This document shows, one piece after another, positions 52,432 through 61,823 of a stretch of 64,000 nucleotides of DNA. The notes under the pieces are model-generated. The model ran no database searches, had not been told where the DNA came from, and saw only the letters and a list, made by a program, of their open reading frames with translations. The first letter of the stretch is position 1. The number at the start of each line of letters is the position of its first letter. The position numbers were made by a program, and so were the translations under genes. Origin of the DNA: a bacterium (lineage in GTDB: Bacteria; Bacteroidota; Ignavibacteria; Kapaibacteriales; UBA2268); contig JANJTB010000023.1 of the NCBI GenBank assembly GCA_024711295.1, positions 1 to 64,000 of the forward strand, written 5' to 3'.

Positions 52432-54633
52432 ATGAGCAAATTTCTTGTATATATATTAATAATGCTGATCAGCACAATTAGTTTGTTTGCCAAACAAAGT
52501 TTTACAGGCAAAGTTATTGACATATCAGATAAGAGAGAATTACCCGGAGTAGCCGTCAGAATTGAGAATACTCAATTTGGTGCATTTACTAACAATAAAG
52601 GTATTTTCATCATTAAAAATCTTCCCGACAATTTAAATAGAGCAAATATTATTATATCGCTAATAGGCTACGAAACATTAAAATCTGAAGTTGACTTAAG
52701 TAATGACAATAACAAGGAATTTTCTTTAAAAGTACAACCGCTTCAGACTAGCGAAGTAGTTGTTTCAGCAAATAAGAAAGTACAAGCTATACAAGATGTT
52801 CCAATTTCTGTTGCAGTAATTGACAAGCGTGTTTTGATTGATAGAGGAATAACAAGATTGGACGATGCGCTGGAATATGTTCCCGGAGTCGAAGTTAATC
52901 AGGACAATGCAAGCATTAGAGGTTCCTCAGGATTTTCATTTGGTGTTGGCTCCAGGGTATCTTTACTTATTGATGGTTTTCCGATGGTAGCAGGTGATAA
53001 CGGAGATATAAAGTTTGATGCATTACCCATATATAATATTGACCGAATTGAGGTAATCAAGGGTGCAGGTTCAGCACTTTGGGGTACAGGCGCTATTGGA
53101 GGTATTATTAATCTTATGATAGAAGAACCTACTGAAGTTGGTGTTTTCAAACATAGAACATTTACAGGTTTTTATACTAAACCTCGTTACGAACAATGGG
53201 AATTCACAGAGAACTTGCAGTTCAATAGCGGCGTAAATCTCTCGTATGGTCAAAAGATCAATGCTTTATCAGTAGTAGCTTCCGGCAGTTTTTATTCTGA
53301 TCAGGGATACAGGGACTATGATAATAGCCTAAGATATAATTTATTCTCAAAAGTCGCATATGAATTCAACTCAGATACTAAGCTAAAATTATTATTTAAT
53401 GGCGCACTCGAAGATAGGGCTGATTGGGTTTATTGGAATTCCCTCGACTCAGCCACCTTGCCTCCCACAGGAACCAACAGGAATATAAGAATTGATTCTT
53501 ATAAATACTCAGGGTTTGGTGAGTTTTCTCATTCATTTGATTACAATAATTATGCTCTTATCAAATTTGGTATTTTTAATACTAAATACAACAATTCCTT
53601 TGAGGTTAATTCTGAAGAATACAGACAATCGGATGCTACATCATACTACATTGATTTGCAGGGTGTAAGTAATTTTGATATTTATAATCGGAAAATCAAT
53701 TTAACTTATGGTTTGACACAAAATTATGTTGATGTTAAATCATTTACCTATGGCAATAGAAATCAGCATATAGTAGCTGCATACGCTCAAGCAGAATACA
53801 GTTTGCCAAATGTGTTCACACTTACTTTAGGGAGCAGACTTGACCGAGAGATAACAAAAGGAATAGAATCCAATATCGAGTTCTCACCTAAAGTAGGAAT
53901 AAACATACCACTCAAAGACCATTTTAATCTGAGAGCATCATTTGGAAGAGGATTTAGAGTTGCCTCAGTTGCCGAAAGATATTCAGCAATCATATTGCAG
54001 GGATTCGAAGTCGTACCTAATTTAGAGCTTGAACCTGAAAGTAGCTGGAGTGCTGAAATCGGAACAAATTTACAATATGAATTATTTAATAGCATTGGTG
54101 AGATTGATTTTTCAATTTTCCACAATGAGTTAGAAAATTTAATTGAGCCTTCATTTGCATCTGATGCTACAGCAAGAATTCAATTTCAGAATGTTACAAA
54201 AGCAAGAATCCAAGGCATCGAGTTAGGCCTTAAAACATTTCTATTTAATACATTTGGTATTGAGTCATCACTTACATTGATGAATCCGATTGACTTATCC
54301 ACAAATAAAACATTGAACTACAGGTCAGAGGTATTGTGGTACTCCAGATTAATTTTACCTTATAAATTTGTAGAGTTTCAAGCTGATTTTCGATATAAAT
54401 CAAGAGTTGATAATATTGATATTCAACTTGGTCTATTGGTTAATGATTCTGATGCACGTGTTGATGCTAAAGTTGTTGACTTAAGACTGATATTTGATTT
54501 AAAGGAATTTACAGACTCATCTCTAAAATTCGGTTTGATAGCCAACAATATTTTCGATTATTATTATACCGAAATGGTAGGTAATTTGGCACGCACCAGA
54601 TTGCTGACACTTCAAATTAGCGGAGAATTATAA
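52432..54633 (+). CDS. TonB-dependent outer-membrane receptor
   Basis: The 733-residue protein has a signal peptide, then a carboxypeptidase-regulatory-like domain (FTGKVIDISDKRELPGVAVR, then NTQFGAFTNNKGIFIIKNLP). A plug domain has VVVSANKKVQAIQDVPISVA and RIEVIKGAGSALWGTGAIGG, followed by a beta-barrel ending with an aromatic-rich strand. The domain order is that of the Bacteroidota TonB receptors, which import siderophores, vitamin B12 or glycans. The ligand is unknown. It follows a lipoprotein and a secreted protein and is six bases ahead of xseA. Confidence 0.88.
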   Translation: MSKFLVYILIMLISTISLFAKQSFTGKVIDISDKRELPGVAVRIENTQFGAFTNNKGIFIIKNLPDNLNRANIIISLIGYETLKSEVDLSNDNNKEFSLKVQPLQTSEVVVSANKKVQAIQDVPISVAVIDKRVLIDRGITRLDDALEYVPGVEVNQDNASIRGSSGFSFGVGSRVSLLIDGFPMVAGDNGDIKFDALPIYNIDRIEVIKGAGSALWGTGAIGGIINLMIEEPTEVGVFKHRTFTGFYTKPRYEQWEFTENLQFNSGVNLSYGQKINALSVVASGSFYSDQGYRDYDNSLRYNLFSKVAYEFNSDTKLKLLFNGALEDRADWVYWNSLDSATLPPTGTNRNIRIDSYKYSGFGEFSHSFDYNNYALIKFGIFNTKYNNSFEVNSEEYRQSDATSYYIDLQGVSNFDIYNRKINLTYGLTQNYVDVKSFTYGNRNQHIVAAYAQAEYSLPNVFTLTLGSRLDREITKGIESNIEFSPKVGINIPLKDHFNLRASFGRGFRVASVAERYSAIILQGFEVVPNLELEPESSWSAEIGTNLQYELFNSIGEIDFSIFHNELENLIEPSFASDATARIQFQNVTKARIQGIELGLKTFLFNTFGIESSLTLMNPIDLSTNKTLNYRSEVLWYSRLILPYKFVEFQADFRYKSRVDNIDIQLGLLVNDSDARVDAKVVDLRLIFDLKEFTDSSLKFGLIANNIFDYYYTEMVGNLARTRLLTLQISGEL

Positions 54634-54638
54634 TTATT

Positions 54639-55829
54639 ATGACAATTAACGATGCTGTAAGTGTTTCAATTTTAACAAACCGCATAAGATCTGTACTGGA
54701 AACTGATTTCACAAACATCATGGTAATTGGTGAAATCTCAAATTATAAGTTACATTCATCAGGTCACTCATATTTTTCTTTAAAAGATGATAAAGCACAA
54801 ATCAAATGTGTCTTGTGGAGAGGCAGAACATTAAATTTTAAGCCAACGGACGGTATGAAAGTAGTTGCCCGAGGCTCTGTAACTGTATATCCACCACAAG
54901 GTAATTATCAGTTAGACTGTTACGAATTGACTAAATCTGGCGAAGGTGATTTATGGCTTGCTTATGAAGAACTCAAGCAAAAATTATCTTCACTTGGTTA
55001 TTTCGAAACTTCACGAAAACGTCCAATCCCAAAGATTCCATTGTCAATTGGTATTTCTACCTCTCCGACAGGTGCCGCTGTTCAGGACATGATAAGTACT
55101 TTAAAAAGAAGATTACCATTGACTAAAGTATATTTTAGGCCAACATTAGTGCAGGGCGAAGGTTCAGCTGATGATATCGCAAGAGCAATTCAGGAACTTA
55201 ATCGAACTGATGCAGAACTGATTATAGTTGGTAGAGGTGGCGGATCAATTGAAGACCTTTGGTCTTACAATACAGAAATTGTCGCAGATGCTATTTTTAA
55301 GTCCTCAGTACCTGTAATTTCCGCTGTTGGTCATGAAACGGACTTTACAATTGCAGATTTTGTGTCTGACCTACGTGCACCTACACCTACAGCAGCTGCT
55401 GAATTGGCAAGTCAAATTTCCTTTACTGAATTGATTGAATTTGCTAACTTTTCGAACTCTGCAATGTGCAAATCAATCAATAAAATAATCAACCAAAAAA
55501 AATCTGGTGCAATAGAACGATTTGACAAAATAGCTTATAGAAGAATAACTGAGCAAATCAGGAAAAATTATCAAATAATCGATAGTTTGGAAATATCACT
55601 TAACAATTACATTAAAAGTAAATTATCAATTCTTAATCAAAAAGTTTCTCATTTTGAAAGTCATTTTAAATCCTTACATCCTCTCGCTCCTTTCGAAAAA
55701 GGATTTGCAGCATTAAAATATGATGGTAAATATATTGGCAATGACTTATCTCTCACAGAATTTAATGAAGTTCAAATTATTCGAAAAAAAGAAAATATCA
55801 ATGTAAAAATTTTAAAGGATAACAAATGA
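54639..55829 (+). CDS. xseA: Exodeoxyribonuclease VII large subunit
   Basis: XseA is the catalytic subunit of exonuclease VII, which degrades single-stranded DNA in repair and recombination. The 396-residue protein has an OB-fold N-terminus (ITNVMVIGEISNYK-like), SFSLKDDKAQIKCVLWRGR-type strand, GISTSPTGAAVQDMISTLKR, VGRGGGSIEDLWSYN, and SAVGHETDFTIADFVSDLRA with PTPTAAAELAS. All conserved blocks are present. Its TGA overlaps the xseB ATG. Confidence 0.94.
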   Translation: MTINDAVSVSILTNRIRSVLETDFTNIMVIGEISNYKLHSSGHSYFSLKDDKAQIKCVLWRGRTLNFKPTDGMKVVARGSVTVYPPQGNYQLDCYELTKSGEGDLWLAYEELKQKLSSLGYFETSRKRPIPKIPLSIGISTSPTGAAVQDMISTLKRRLPLTKVYFRPTLVQGEGSADDIARAIQELNRTDAELIIVGRGGGSIEDLWSYNTEIVADAIFKSSVPVISAVGHETDFTIADFVSDLRAPTPTAAAELASQISFTELIEFANFSNSAMCKSINKIINQKKSGAIERFDKIAYRRITEQIRKNYQIIDSLEISLNNYIKSKLSILNQKVSHFESHFKSLHPLAPFEKGFAALKYDGKYIGNDLSLTEFNEVQIIRKKENINVKILKDNK

Positions 55830-56026
55830 AAAAAAGTGTAGATTTTGAGAATAAAATCTCAAGAATTGAAGAAATCATAGAAATACTTGATGTCGGTGAG
55901 TTGCCTCTCGAAGAATTAATCAAATGCTATGAAGAAGGAATTAAACTTACTAATGAAACTAAAGAATTTTTAAGCAAGGCTGAATTAAAAATTATTGACA
56001 TTACAAATAATAAAGAAATCCAATAA
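55826..56026 (+). CDS. xseB: Exodeoxyribonuclease VII small subunit
   Basis: The 66-residue protein has the family pattern FENKISRIEEIIEILDVGEL, then PLEELIKCYEEGIKL, an all-helical chain that wraps the XseA coiled-coil. The start overlaps the xseA stop as ATGA. A weak hairpin follows. Confidence 0.9.
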   Translation: MKKSVDFENKISRIEEIIEILDVGELPLEELIKCYEEGIKLTNETKEFLSKAELKIIDITNNKEIQ

Positions 56027-56029
56027 CCT

Positions 56030-56059
56030 ATCTAATTTAAGTTAATCATTAAATTAGAT
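56030..56059 (+). terminator. Possible terminator hairpin after xseB
   Basis: ATCTAATTTAA and TTAAATTAGAT form a perfect 11-pair stem with an 8-base loop just after the xseB stop. There is no clear T-run, so it may be a weak terminator or mRNA 3' stabiliser. The rest of the 221-base gap holds nothing I can recognise. Confidence 0.4.
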
Positions 56060-56247
56060 TTAAATTCATATTGCAAGGAATTAAAGTAGTTTAAAAATAT
56101 AAAACATTAGGCTTGCTAAATTCATAATTAAAGAATCATTTAAAAATATTAATTGTAAATCAAAAATATTTTTATTAAGTTAGTCTAAATATTTTGATAC
56201 ATATGTAGATAAGTTTTTTAATTTTAATTACTTTATGGAGATTTGCC

Positions 56248-57426
56248 ATGAATTTTAAATACCTGATTATTGTTGTTACTTTGTTTGCAATGATTTTATT
56301 TGGTTGCAGTACAGACAACAATTTGTCTGATTCAAGTAGCTCAGACAAACAATTGTACATAGTCAAATTCCTCGAAGACTCAGCTCCACAGTTGCAATCA
56401 ACTTCAAACAACTTGAGAAGAAGTTATATTGATAAAATATTGACTGACGAATCAATAGCAACTGCCGAAGTGGTATACTATTACGACAATTTATTTACAG
56501 CCTGCGCGGTTTATTTAACAAACGATGAATACTCCAGAATATCAATTAACAAGAATGTGGAATATGTCGAACAAGACCAAATAATCACAATAGACGATGA
56601 GCTGATTCCTGCTAATAAAGGTGAACAATTGATGGGTGAAACTGTTTCTTGGGGTACTACGGCAGTCGGTGGAACATCTCCTGCAACTTCTTCAACTGGG
56701 GTTGCCTGGATAGTTGACTCAGGTGTAGACTTAACTCACCCCGATTTGAATATTAATACCACTTTAACTAAAACATTTGTTAAGAAAGGTCAAGACAGCA
56801 AAACTGCCAATGATTTGAATGGACACGGAACTCATTGTGCCGGAATTATTGCAGCAAAGAATAATACTATAGGGTCATTAGGTGTATGCGCAGGAGCTAC
56901 AGTTATTGGGGTAAAGGTTCTCAATGCACAGGGTTCAGGATCAATTACTGATATCGTAAATGGATTAAATTATGTAGCAGGAAAACTAATAAACGGCAAA
57001 TTAAATGTTGTAAACATGAGCTTGGGTGGTTCAGCCAACACTACATTAGATAATGCTGTAATCAGTCTTGCAAATAAAGGTGCAATTATAGTAGTTGCTG
57101 CAGGAAATAGTGCGAAAGACTGTTCAACTTTTTCACCTGCCCAGGTTAATCACTCTAATGTTTACACTATATCTGCTCATAATGAGCAATACAAACTATC
57201 AAGCTATTCTAATTTTGGAGCACCGGTTGATTATTCTGCACCAGGTGATTTAATCTATTCTACTTATAAGAATAACGGTTACGCAACTATGTCAGGAACA
57301 TCTATGGCAACACCACATGTTGCCGGAATATTGCTTGCCAATAATGGTACAATAAACTTCAATGGTTACATTACAGGTGATAAAGACTCTTGGCCTGACA
57401 AAAGAGCAGTTCGAATCGTTGAATAA
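56248..57426 (+). CDS. Subtilisin-like (S8) serine protease, lipoprotein
   Basis: The 392-residue protein has a lipoprotein signal with C20 (LFGC), an inhibitor I9-like propeptide (about 34-115; YIVKFLED, then VEYVEQDQ), and a proteinase-K-like S8 domain. The catalytic triad is intact: D158 (IVDSGVD), H194 (NGHGTHCAG) and S353 (GTSMATPHVAG), with oxyanion N288 (AAGNSA). A GGAG site lies eight bases before the ATG. It is probably anchored on the periplasmic or outer face of the outer membrane. No T9SS tail is seen. Confidence 0.92.
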   Translation: MNFKYLIIVVTLFAMILFGCSTDNNLSDSSSSDKQLYIVKFLEDSAPQLQSTSNNLRRSYIDKILTDESIATAEVVYYYDNLFTACAVYLTNDEYSRISINKNVEYVEQDQIITIDDELIPANKGEQLMGETVSWGTTAVGGTSPATSSTGVAWIVDSGVDLTHPDLNINTTLTKTFVKKGQDSKTANDLNGHGTHCAGIIAAKNNTIGSLGVCAGATVIGVKVLNAQGSGSITDIVNGLNYVAGKLINGKLNVVNMSLGGSANTTLDNAVISLANKGAIIVVAAGNSAKDCSTFSPAQVNHSNVYTISAHNEQYKLSSYSNFGAPVDYSAPGDLIYSTYKNNGYATMSGTSMATPHVAGILLANNGTINFNGYITGDKDSWPDKRAVRIVE

Positions 57427-57440
57427 TTTTTCATAAAGCT

Positions 57441-57481
57441 AAAAAAAACCCTCAAATAAAATTAATTTGAGGGCTTTTTTT
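57441..57481. terminator. Bidirectional terminator between the S8 protease and dnaN
   Basis: CCCTCAAAT / ATTTGAGGG pairs with a 7-base loop, with eight A residues on one side and seven T residues on the other. It can end transcripts of both convergent genes. Confidence 0.88.
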
Positions 57482-57495
57482 ATTTTAAAAATCTA

Positions 57496-58686
57496 TCAAT
57501 TATTATTAATTCTTACAGGCATTACCAGAAGCAATAAATCATCATTATCATTGTTTGGTAAAAATAATACAGGTTTATTAGGTAATGATAAAAGCATTTT
57601 AAATAAATTTCCTTCAGTATCTTTCGAATCAACGTGTTCGAGAGCTTCCAAAACAAATTTGTAGTTAAATGCCAAATCTATACTTTCACCGTTAAATTCG
57701 CATCCTATAGATTCTTCGCCATGTCTTCCTGTATCTTCATCTTCAGTAAATATTTTCATTGTATTACTTGAGATTGAAAGTTTTACTTGTTTTGACTTTT
57801 CATTTGAAAACAATGATACTCTCTTGAGGGATGAAATAAATTCATCAATATCGGCTAAAACCACAAGATTATTTTCTTTAGGTAATACGGATTCATAAGG
57901 CGGGAATTTTTCATTTATTACTCTTGAAATGAACGTTGTATCACCTATATCAAACCTTGCATGTGTTATCTTACCATAACTGTCAATAGTTGAAAGATGA
58001 ACATCTGTATCAACTTTTCTTAAAATTTCAATAGATTTAGATGGTAATAACAAATCAAAATCCTGCGGGAATATTGCCCCCTCTGATCTTACAGTAGCTC
58101 TTGAAAGCCTGAAGCTATCAGTTGCAACAGCATTTACGTATGTTTCACGGAATTGGAATAAAACACCCATCATAGAGATTCTAAATTCATCAGTCGAAAC
58201 GCAGAAAATAGTTTTGTCCGACAATCTTGTAATCTGGTCTTTAGTAAAGAAAGTACCATTATTTGTTGAAGATACTACTCCCTCTTCACCAGCTAAAGTA
58301 GGATCATTACCATCAAAAAGCTGTGGCAAATCAATAAACTCATCAGCACTTAACCCTTTCATTTCGTATGAGCCACGAGCAGTAGTTATTGTAATGTCTA
58401 AACCTTCTAAATTTACTTTAAATTTTATTGAACCGGTAGTGCCAAGAGCTTTTACAATATCATTTAACATTCTGGCAGGAACAAGTACCTCACCCTCTGA
58501 TTGACTTTCGACCGTAACCTTAGATGAAATGGTAATATTTTGGTCAGTAGCAATAATCTGAAGCTTATTGCCCCTGAGCTTAAAATATAAATGCTCAAGT
58601 ACTGCAACAGTAGATTTAGGAGGAACAGCAGGTAATACCTTTTGCAAAACCTTTTGAAAATCTGATAACAATATGGTAAATTCCAT
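57496..58686 (-). CDS. dnaN: DNA polymerase III beta sliding clamp
   Basis: The 396-residue protein has EFTILLSDFQKVLQKVLPAV, LQIIATDQNITISSKVTVES, and an end with VMPVRINNN, the typical C-terminus of beta clamps. The three-domain repeat pattern and length are normal. It tethers polymerase III to DNA. It lies on the minus strand about 5.2 kb from the dnaA 3' end, on the same strand. No DnaA box was seen in the 126-base gap to psd. Confidence 0.94.
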   Translation of the reverse strand: MEFTILLSDFQKVLQKVLPAVPPKSTVAVLEHLYFKLRGNKLQIIATDQNITISSKVTVESQSEGEVLVPARMLNDIVKALGTTGSIKFKVNLEGLDITITTARGSYEMKGLSADEFIDLPQLFDGNDPTLAGEEGVVSSTNNGTFFTKDQITRLSDKTIFCVSTDEFRISMMGVLFQFRETYVNAVATDSFRLSRATVRSEGAIFPQDFDLLLPSKSIEILRKVDTDVHLSTIDSYGKITHARFDIGDTTFISRVINEKFPPYESVLPKENNLVVLADIDEFISSLKRVSLFSNEKSKQVKLSISSNTMKIFTEDEDTGRHGEESIGCEFNGESIDLAFNYKFVLEALEHVDSKDTEGNLFKMLLSLPNKPVLFLPNNDNDDLLLLVMPVRINNN

Positions 58687-58812
58687 TTTTTTTGCCTATT
58701 ATATGTTAATTAAAAAACATTTTATTATTTTGCAATGTTAAGAATATTAAAATTACAAATTTAGTTTTTTACTGCAAAGAATTTATTTGAAAATATAATC
58801 ATAGGAATCAAT

Positions 58813-59475
58813 ATGTTGATAACTAAGTATGGTGTGGATAACTTTTTAATTATAATTATAACCTCTATAATTTTATTTGTTCTGGGTTATTTTATAAATT
58901 CACTCTATGCAAAATACCCTTTAATGTTATTGTCCATAATTTTATTTGTCTTTGCCTTTGTATTTTTTCGAGACCCGGAAAGGCAAGTTCCTTTAGTTGC
59001 ACAAAACGACGATTCTTATGTTATCTCGCCTGCAGATGGCAAAGTAGTTGAGATTATCGAAGAAGAAGAAAAATATTATATCAAAAATAAAGCAATCCGA
59101 TTAAGTATTTTTCTTTCTCCTGTTGATGTACACGTAAATAGAAGTCCTGTTTCAGGATTAGTTGAGTTTTACAATTATTATCCTGGTGAATATCTTGTAG
59201 CGTATCACCCAAAATCATCAGAATTAAATGAGCATTCGAAGATAGGTGTTATGACATCCAAAGGTAAAGTACTTTTTAAACAAATTGTTGGTGTACTCGC
59301 AAGAAGAATCGTATGTGTTGTCAAAGAAGGGGATATTTTGAAGTCAGGTGATAAAATAGGAATGATGAAATTTGGTTCAAGAATGGATGTATATCTTCCT
59401 CTGGAAACAAATTTTAAAGTTAAAGTGGGCGACAGAGTTGTTGCAGGTGAGACTATTCTTGCTATTATGAAATAG
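58813..59475 (+). CDS. psd: Phosphatidylserine decarboxylase proenzyme
   Basis: Psd makes phosphatidylethanolamine from phosphatidylserine. The 220-residue proenzyme has two N-terminal membrane helices (about 10-28 and 35-52), SPADGKVVEI, FLSPVDVHVNRSPVSG, and the self-cleavage site G188-S189 in KFGSRMDVYLP, which yields the pyruvoyl cofactor. It is of the shorter archaeal/Bacteroidota type. AGGA lies six bases before the ATG. It starts the plus-strand run with pssA 54 bases downstream. Confidence 0.93.
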   Translation: MLITKYGVDNFLIIIITSIILFVLGYFINSLYAKYPLMLLSIILFVFAFVFFRDPERQVPLVAQNDDSYVISPADGKVVEIIEEEEKYYIKNKAIRLSIFLSPVDVHVNRSPVSGLVEFYNYYPGEYLVAYHPKSSELNEHSKIGVMTSKGKVLFKQIVGVLARRIVCVVKEGDILKSGDKIGMMKFGSRMDVYLPLETNFKVKVGDRVVAGETILAIMK

Positions 59476-59529
59476 TTTGATGGTTTCGAAAAATTAAATT
59501 ATTTTTGAATTTAATGAAATCAGCACTTG

Positions 59530-60309
59530 ATGAAAAAACTTAAAGTTACAAAATCATTAGTTCCTAATCTTTTGACCTTGGTAAATCTTTTTTCGGGGTT
59601 TGCAGCTATAGTTTATTTTTCTCAGAATGATTTTCAGAGAGGAGCATTATTTATACTAATTGCTGCATTATTCGATATGCTTGATGGAATGGTTGCAAGA
59701 TTGATTAATGCTGCCAGTGAATTTGGTGCTGAGTTGGATTCATTATGCGATGTAGTATCTTTTGGTGTTGCCCCTTCATTTTTGTTATACAAAATTTATT
59801 TTTATCAATTCAATGAGATTGGAATTTTATTAGCATCATTTCCTGCACTTGCAGGTGCAACAAGATTAGCAAGGTTCAACATTCAACTTACAAATCTTGA
59901 AGATAAAATATATTTCAAAGGGCTACCAATACCTTCAGGTGCATTAACTATTATTTCATTTTCGCTATTTACAGAATTTTACAGTTTTGGGAACCAAGCA
60001 ATAACTGGATATTTGTATTTTATATTAGTAATACTCGTTTCTTTTGCGATGGTTTCTACAGCTAAATACGACAATATTCCAAGACCATCAAAAAAATCAT
60101 TTGAGCAAAGACCTGTTGTAACGATAATTTTTATACTAGGATTAGTATTATCAATTGTTACATTAGGGAAACTGGTTTTTGCATTTATGATGTTTTATAT
60201 AATTACATCTACAATCAGGCAATTCTATTACAATTTTAAAGAATCACTTGAACCTGAAGAAGAGATTGACGATGAGATTGATTCAGAACCAACTCCTTTT
60301 TCAGACTAA
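59530..60309 (+). CDS. pssA: CDP-diacylglycerol-serine O-phosphatidyltransferase
   Basis: PssA makes phosphatidylserine, the substrate of Psd. The 259-residue protein has the CDP-alcohol phosphotransferase motif D-G-x2-A-R-x8-G-x3-D-x3-D exactly in LDGMVARLINAASEFGAELD followed by SLCD, plus several membrane helices. The frame extends three bases upstream to a TTG; the ATG at 59530 was chosen. The acidic tail (EPEEEIDDEIDSEP) is not part of the fold. It lies between psd and purS. Confidence 0.93.
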   Translation: MKKLKVTKSLVPNLLTLVNLFSGFAAIVYFSQNDFQRGALFILIAALFDMLDGMVARLINAASEFGAELDSLCDVVSFGVAPSFLLYKIYFYQFNEIGILLASFPALAGATRLARFNIQLTNLEDKIYFKGLPIPSGALTIISFSLFTEFYSFGNQAITGYLYFILVILVSFAMVSTAKYDNIPRPSKKSFEQRPVVTIIFILGLVLSIVTLGKLVFAFMMFYIITSTIRQFYYNFKESLEPEEEIDDEIDSEPTPFSD

Positions 60310-60349
60310 AATAATTTGCAATTTACAGAATAATTTAGGATAAATTAAA

Positions 60350-60607
60350 ATGAAACAATTTAAAGGAAAAGTCAGTATTACATTACGTGAGAATATCCTT
60401 GATGTACAGGGAAAAACCATTGAGCATGCACTACACTCATTAAATTATAATGATTTAACTCACGTGAGGATAGGTAAATACGTTGAAGTATTGATTTCTG
60501 CAGAAAATACTGAGATTGCTCAAGCAAGATTGAGTGAGGCTTGCAATCAGCTTATTGCAAATCCAATTATTGAAGACTACAAAATCATTTTAGAAGAAAT
60601 TAAATAG
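60350..60607 (+). CDS. purS: Phosphoribosylformylglycinamidine synthase subunit PurS
   Basis: PurS bridges PurL and PurQ in the FGAM synthase of purine synthesis. The 85-residue protein has [20 protein letters not shown], then [17 protein letters not shown], which is the PurS fold. It is 11 bases ahead of purQ, the common gene pair; purL is not in the window. Confidence 0.92.
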   Translation: MKQFKGKVSITLRENILDVQGKTIEHALHSLNYNDLTHVRIGKYVEVLISAENTEIAQARLSEACNQLIANPIIEDYKIILEEIK

Positions 60608-60618
60608 GGAAAATATTT

Positions 60619-61314
60619 ATGAAATTTGGAATTGTAGTATTCCCGGGTTCTAATTGTGACCATGACGCATATTATTCTGTAACCGGTAATTTAGGTTATT
60701 CGGCTGAGTATCTGTGGCACAAAGACACAACAATCCCTAAAGATATAGATTGTATAATTCTACCCGGTGGATTTTCTTATGGTGATTATTTGAGATGTGG
60801 TGCAATTGCAAGGTTTTCACCATTAATGAATGAAGTGATTAAGTTTGCAAATAATGGTGGCTACATAATTGGCATCTGCAATGGATTTCAAATTCTTACA
60901 GAAAGTGGTTTACTGCCCGGTACACTCCTAAGAAACGAAAATTTAAAATTTATTTGTAAAGATGTTTTTCTAAAAGTAGAAAATAACAGCACCCCATTTA
61001 CAAATAAATTTAAGAGTGATTCAATTATCAGAATTCCTATTGCTCACGGAGAAGGTAATTATTACGCTGATGATTCAACTGTTGAGAAATTAGAGAATGA
61101 GAATCAAATAGTATTCAGATACACAAATGAAAAAGGAGTTGCTGATAAAAGTTTCAATCCAAATGGCTCAATTAACAATATTGCTGGCATTATTTCTTCT
61201 AATGGAAGAATTTTAGGCATGATGCCACATCCTGAACGTTATTGTGATGATTTATTGGGATGTTCTGACGGAACTAGTGTTTTTCACTCTATAGCAAATA
61301 ATTTTATAAAGTAA
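60619..61314 (+). CDS. purQ: Phosphoribosylformylglycinamidine synthase subunit PurQ
   Basis: PurQ is the glutaminase that supplies ammonia for FGAM synthesis. The 231-residue protein has [57 protein letters not shown] containing the catalytic Cys, [12 protein letters not shown], and [14 protein letters not shown] with the catalytic His and Glu. It is cotranscribed with purS; an AGGGA site lies before its ATG. Confidence 0.95.
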   Translation: MKFGIVVFPGSNCDHDAYYSVTGNLGYSAEYLWHKDTTIPKDIDCIILPGGFSYGDYLRCGAIARFSPLMNEVIKFANNGGYIIGICNGFQILTESGLLPGTLLRNENLKFICKDVFLKVENNSTPFTNKFKSDSIIRIPIAHGEGNYYADDSTVEKLENENQIVFRYTNEKGVADKSFNPNGSINNIAGIISSNGRILGMMPHPERYCDDLLGCSDGTSVFHSIANNFIK

Positions 61315-61326
61315 TTGGATATTAAT

Positions 61327-61524
61327 ATGTATTTAGCCTTATTTGGTTTGGGAACACCTGAAATAATCATTATTGTATTGCTAGTCGTTATTTTATTCGG
61401 AGCAAAGAAAATTCCAGAGCTTATGAAGGGATTAGGAAGTGGTATAAAAGAGTTTAAGAAAGCCACAAGTGCAGAAGACGAGGAAATTAAATCTAATTCC
61501 CTTAACGATAAGAATAAAAATTAA
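61327..61524 (+). CDS. tatA: Sec-independent translocase component TatA
   Basis: TatA forms the pore of the twin-arginine pathway, which exports folded proteins. The 65-residue protein has [20 protein letters not shown] (one membrane helix), then [20 protein letters not shown], the amphipathic helix, and a polar tail. The longer frame needs a TTG directly after purQ; the ATG at 61327 was used. A second Tat-type gene follows 13 bases later. Confidence 0.9.
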   Translation: MYLALFGLGTPEIIIIVLLVVILFGAKKIPELMKGLGSGIKEFKKATSAEDEEIKSNSLNDKNKN

Positions 61525-61537
61525 TTAAGCAATCTTT

Positions 61538-61795
61538 ATGTTTGATGTTGGTGGCGGTGAATTAATATTTATCATTTTGGCAATCCTAGTGCTCTTCGGA
61601 CCAAGGAAGATACCCGAATTTGCAAAAATGATAAAAAAAGGTATTACTGAAGTACGAAGAGCACAAGCAGTCTTTACAGAACAAATTACCGATGTAAGAG
61701 GCGAAATTAATAAACAAACTTCTGAAATTGTTAATACTGTCGAAAGTGAGCTTGATGTAAAACCAGACCAATCTCACATCAAAAATAACCAATAA
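61538..61795 (+). CDS. TatA/TatB-family translocase protein
   Basis: The 85-residue protein has a GELIFIILAILVLFGPRKIP helix with the FGPxKxPE-type motif, an amphipathic helix (FAKMIKKGITEVRRAQAVF), and a polar tail with NKQTSEIVNTVESELDV. Compared with TatA at 61327 it has a Pro after Gly (FGP) and a longer amphipathic helix, suggesting a TatB-like partner; TatA/B calls from sequence alone are not certain. It is immediately followed by the shared terminator. No tatC is in the window. Confidence 0.85.
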   Translation: MFDVGGGELIFIILAILVLFGPRKIPEFAKMIKKGITEVRRAQAVFTEQITDVRGEINKQTSEIVNTVESELDVKPDQSHIKNNQ

Positions 61796-61823
61796 CAAAA
61801 AAGGGCAATTGCCCTTTTTTGTT
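61794..61823. terminator. Bidirectional palindromic terminator shared by the tat genes and folC
   Basis: AACAAAAAAGGGCAA / TTGCCCTTTTTTGTT is a perfect 30-base palindrome. It starts within the TatB-like stop codon and its last bases overlap the folC stop codon (61822-61824). It should end transcripts from both directions. Confidence 0.9.

Noticed and set aside
58687-58812. Replication origin in the dnaN-psd gap
   Set aside because: No TTATNCACA-type DnaA box or repeat cluster was found in this 126-base A/T-rich gap.
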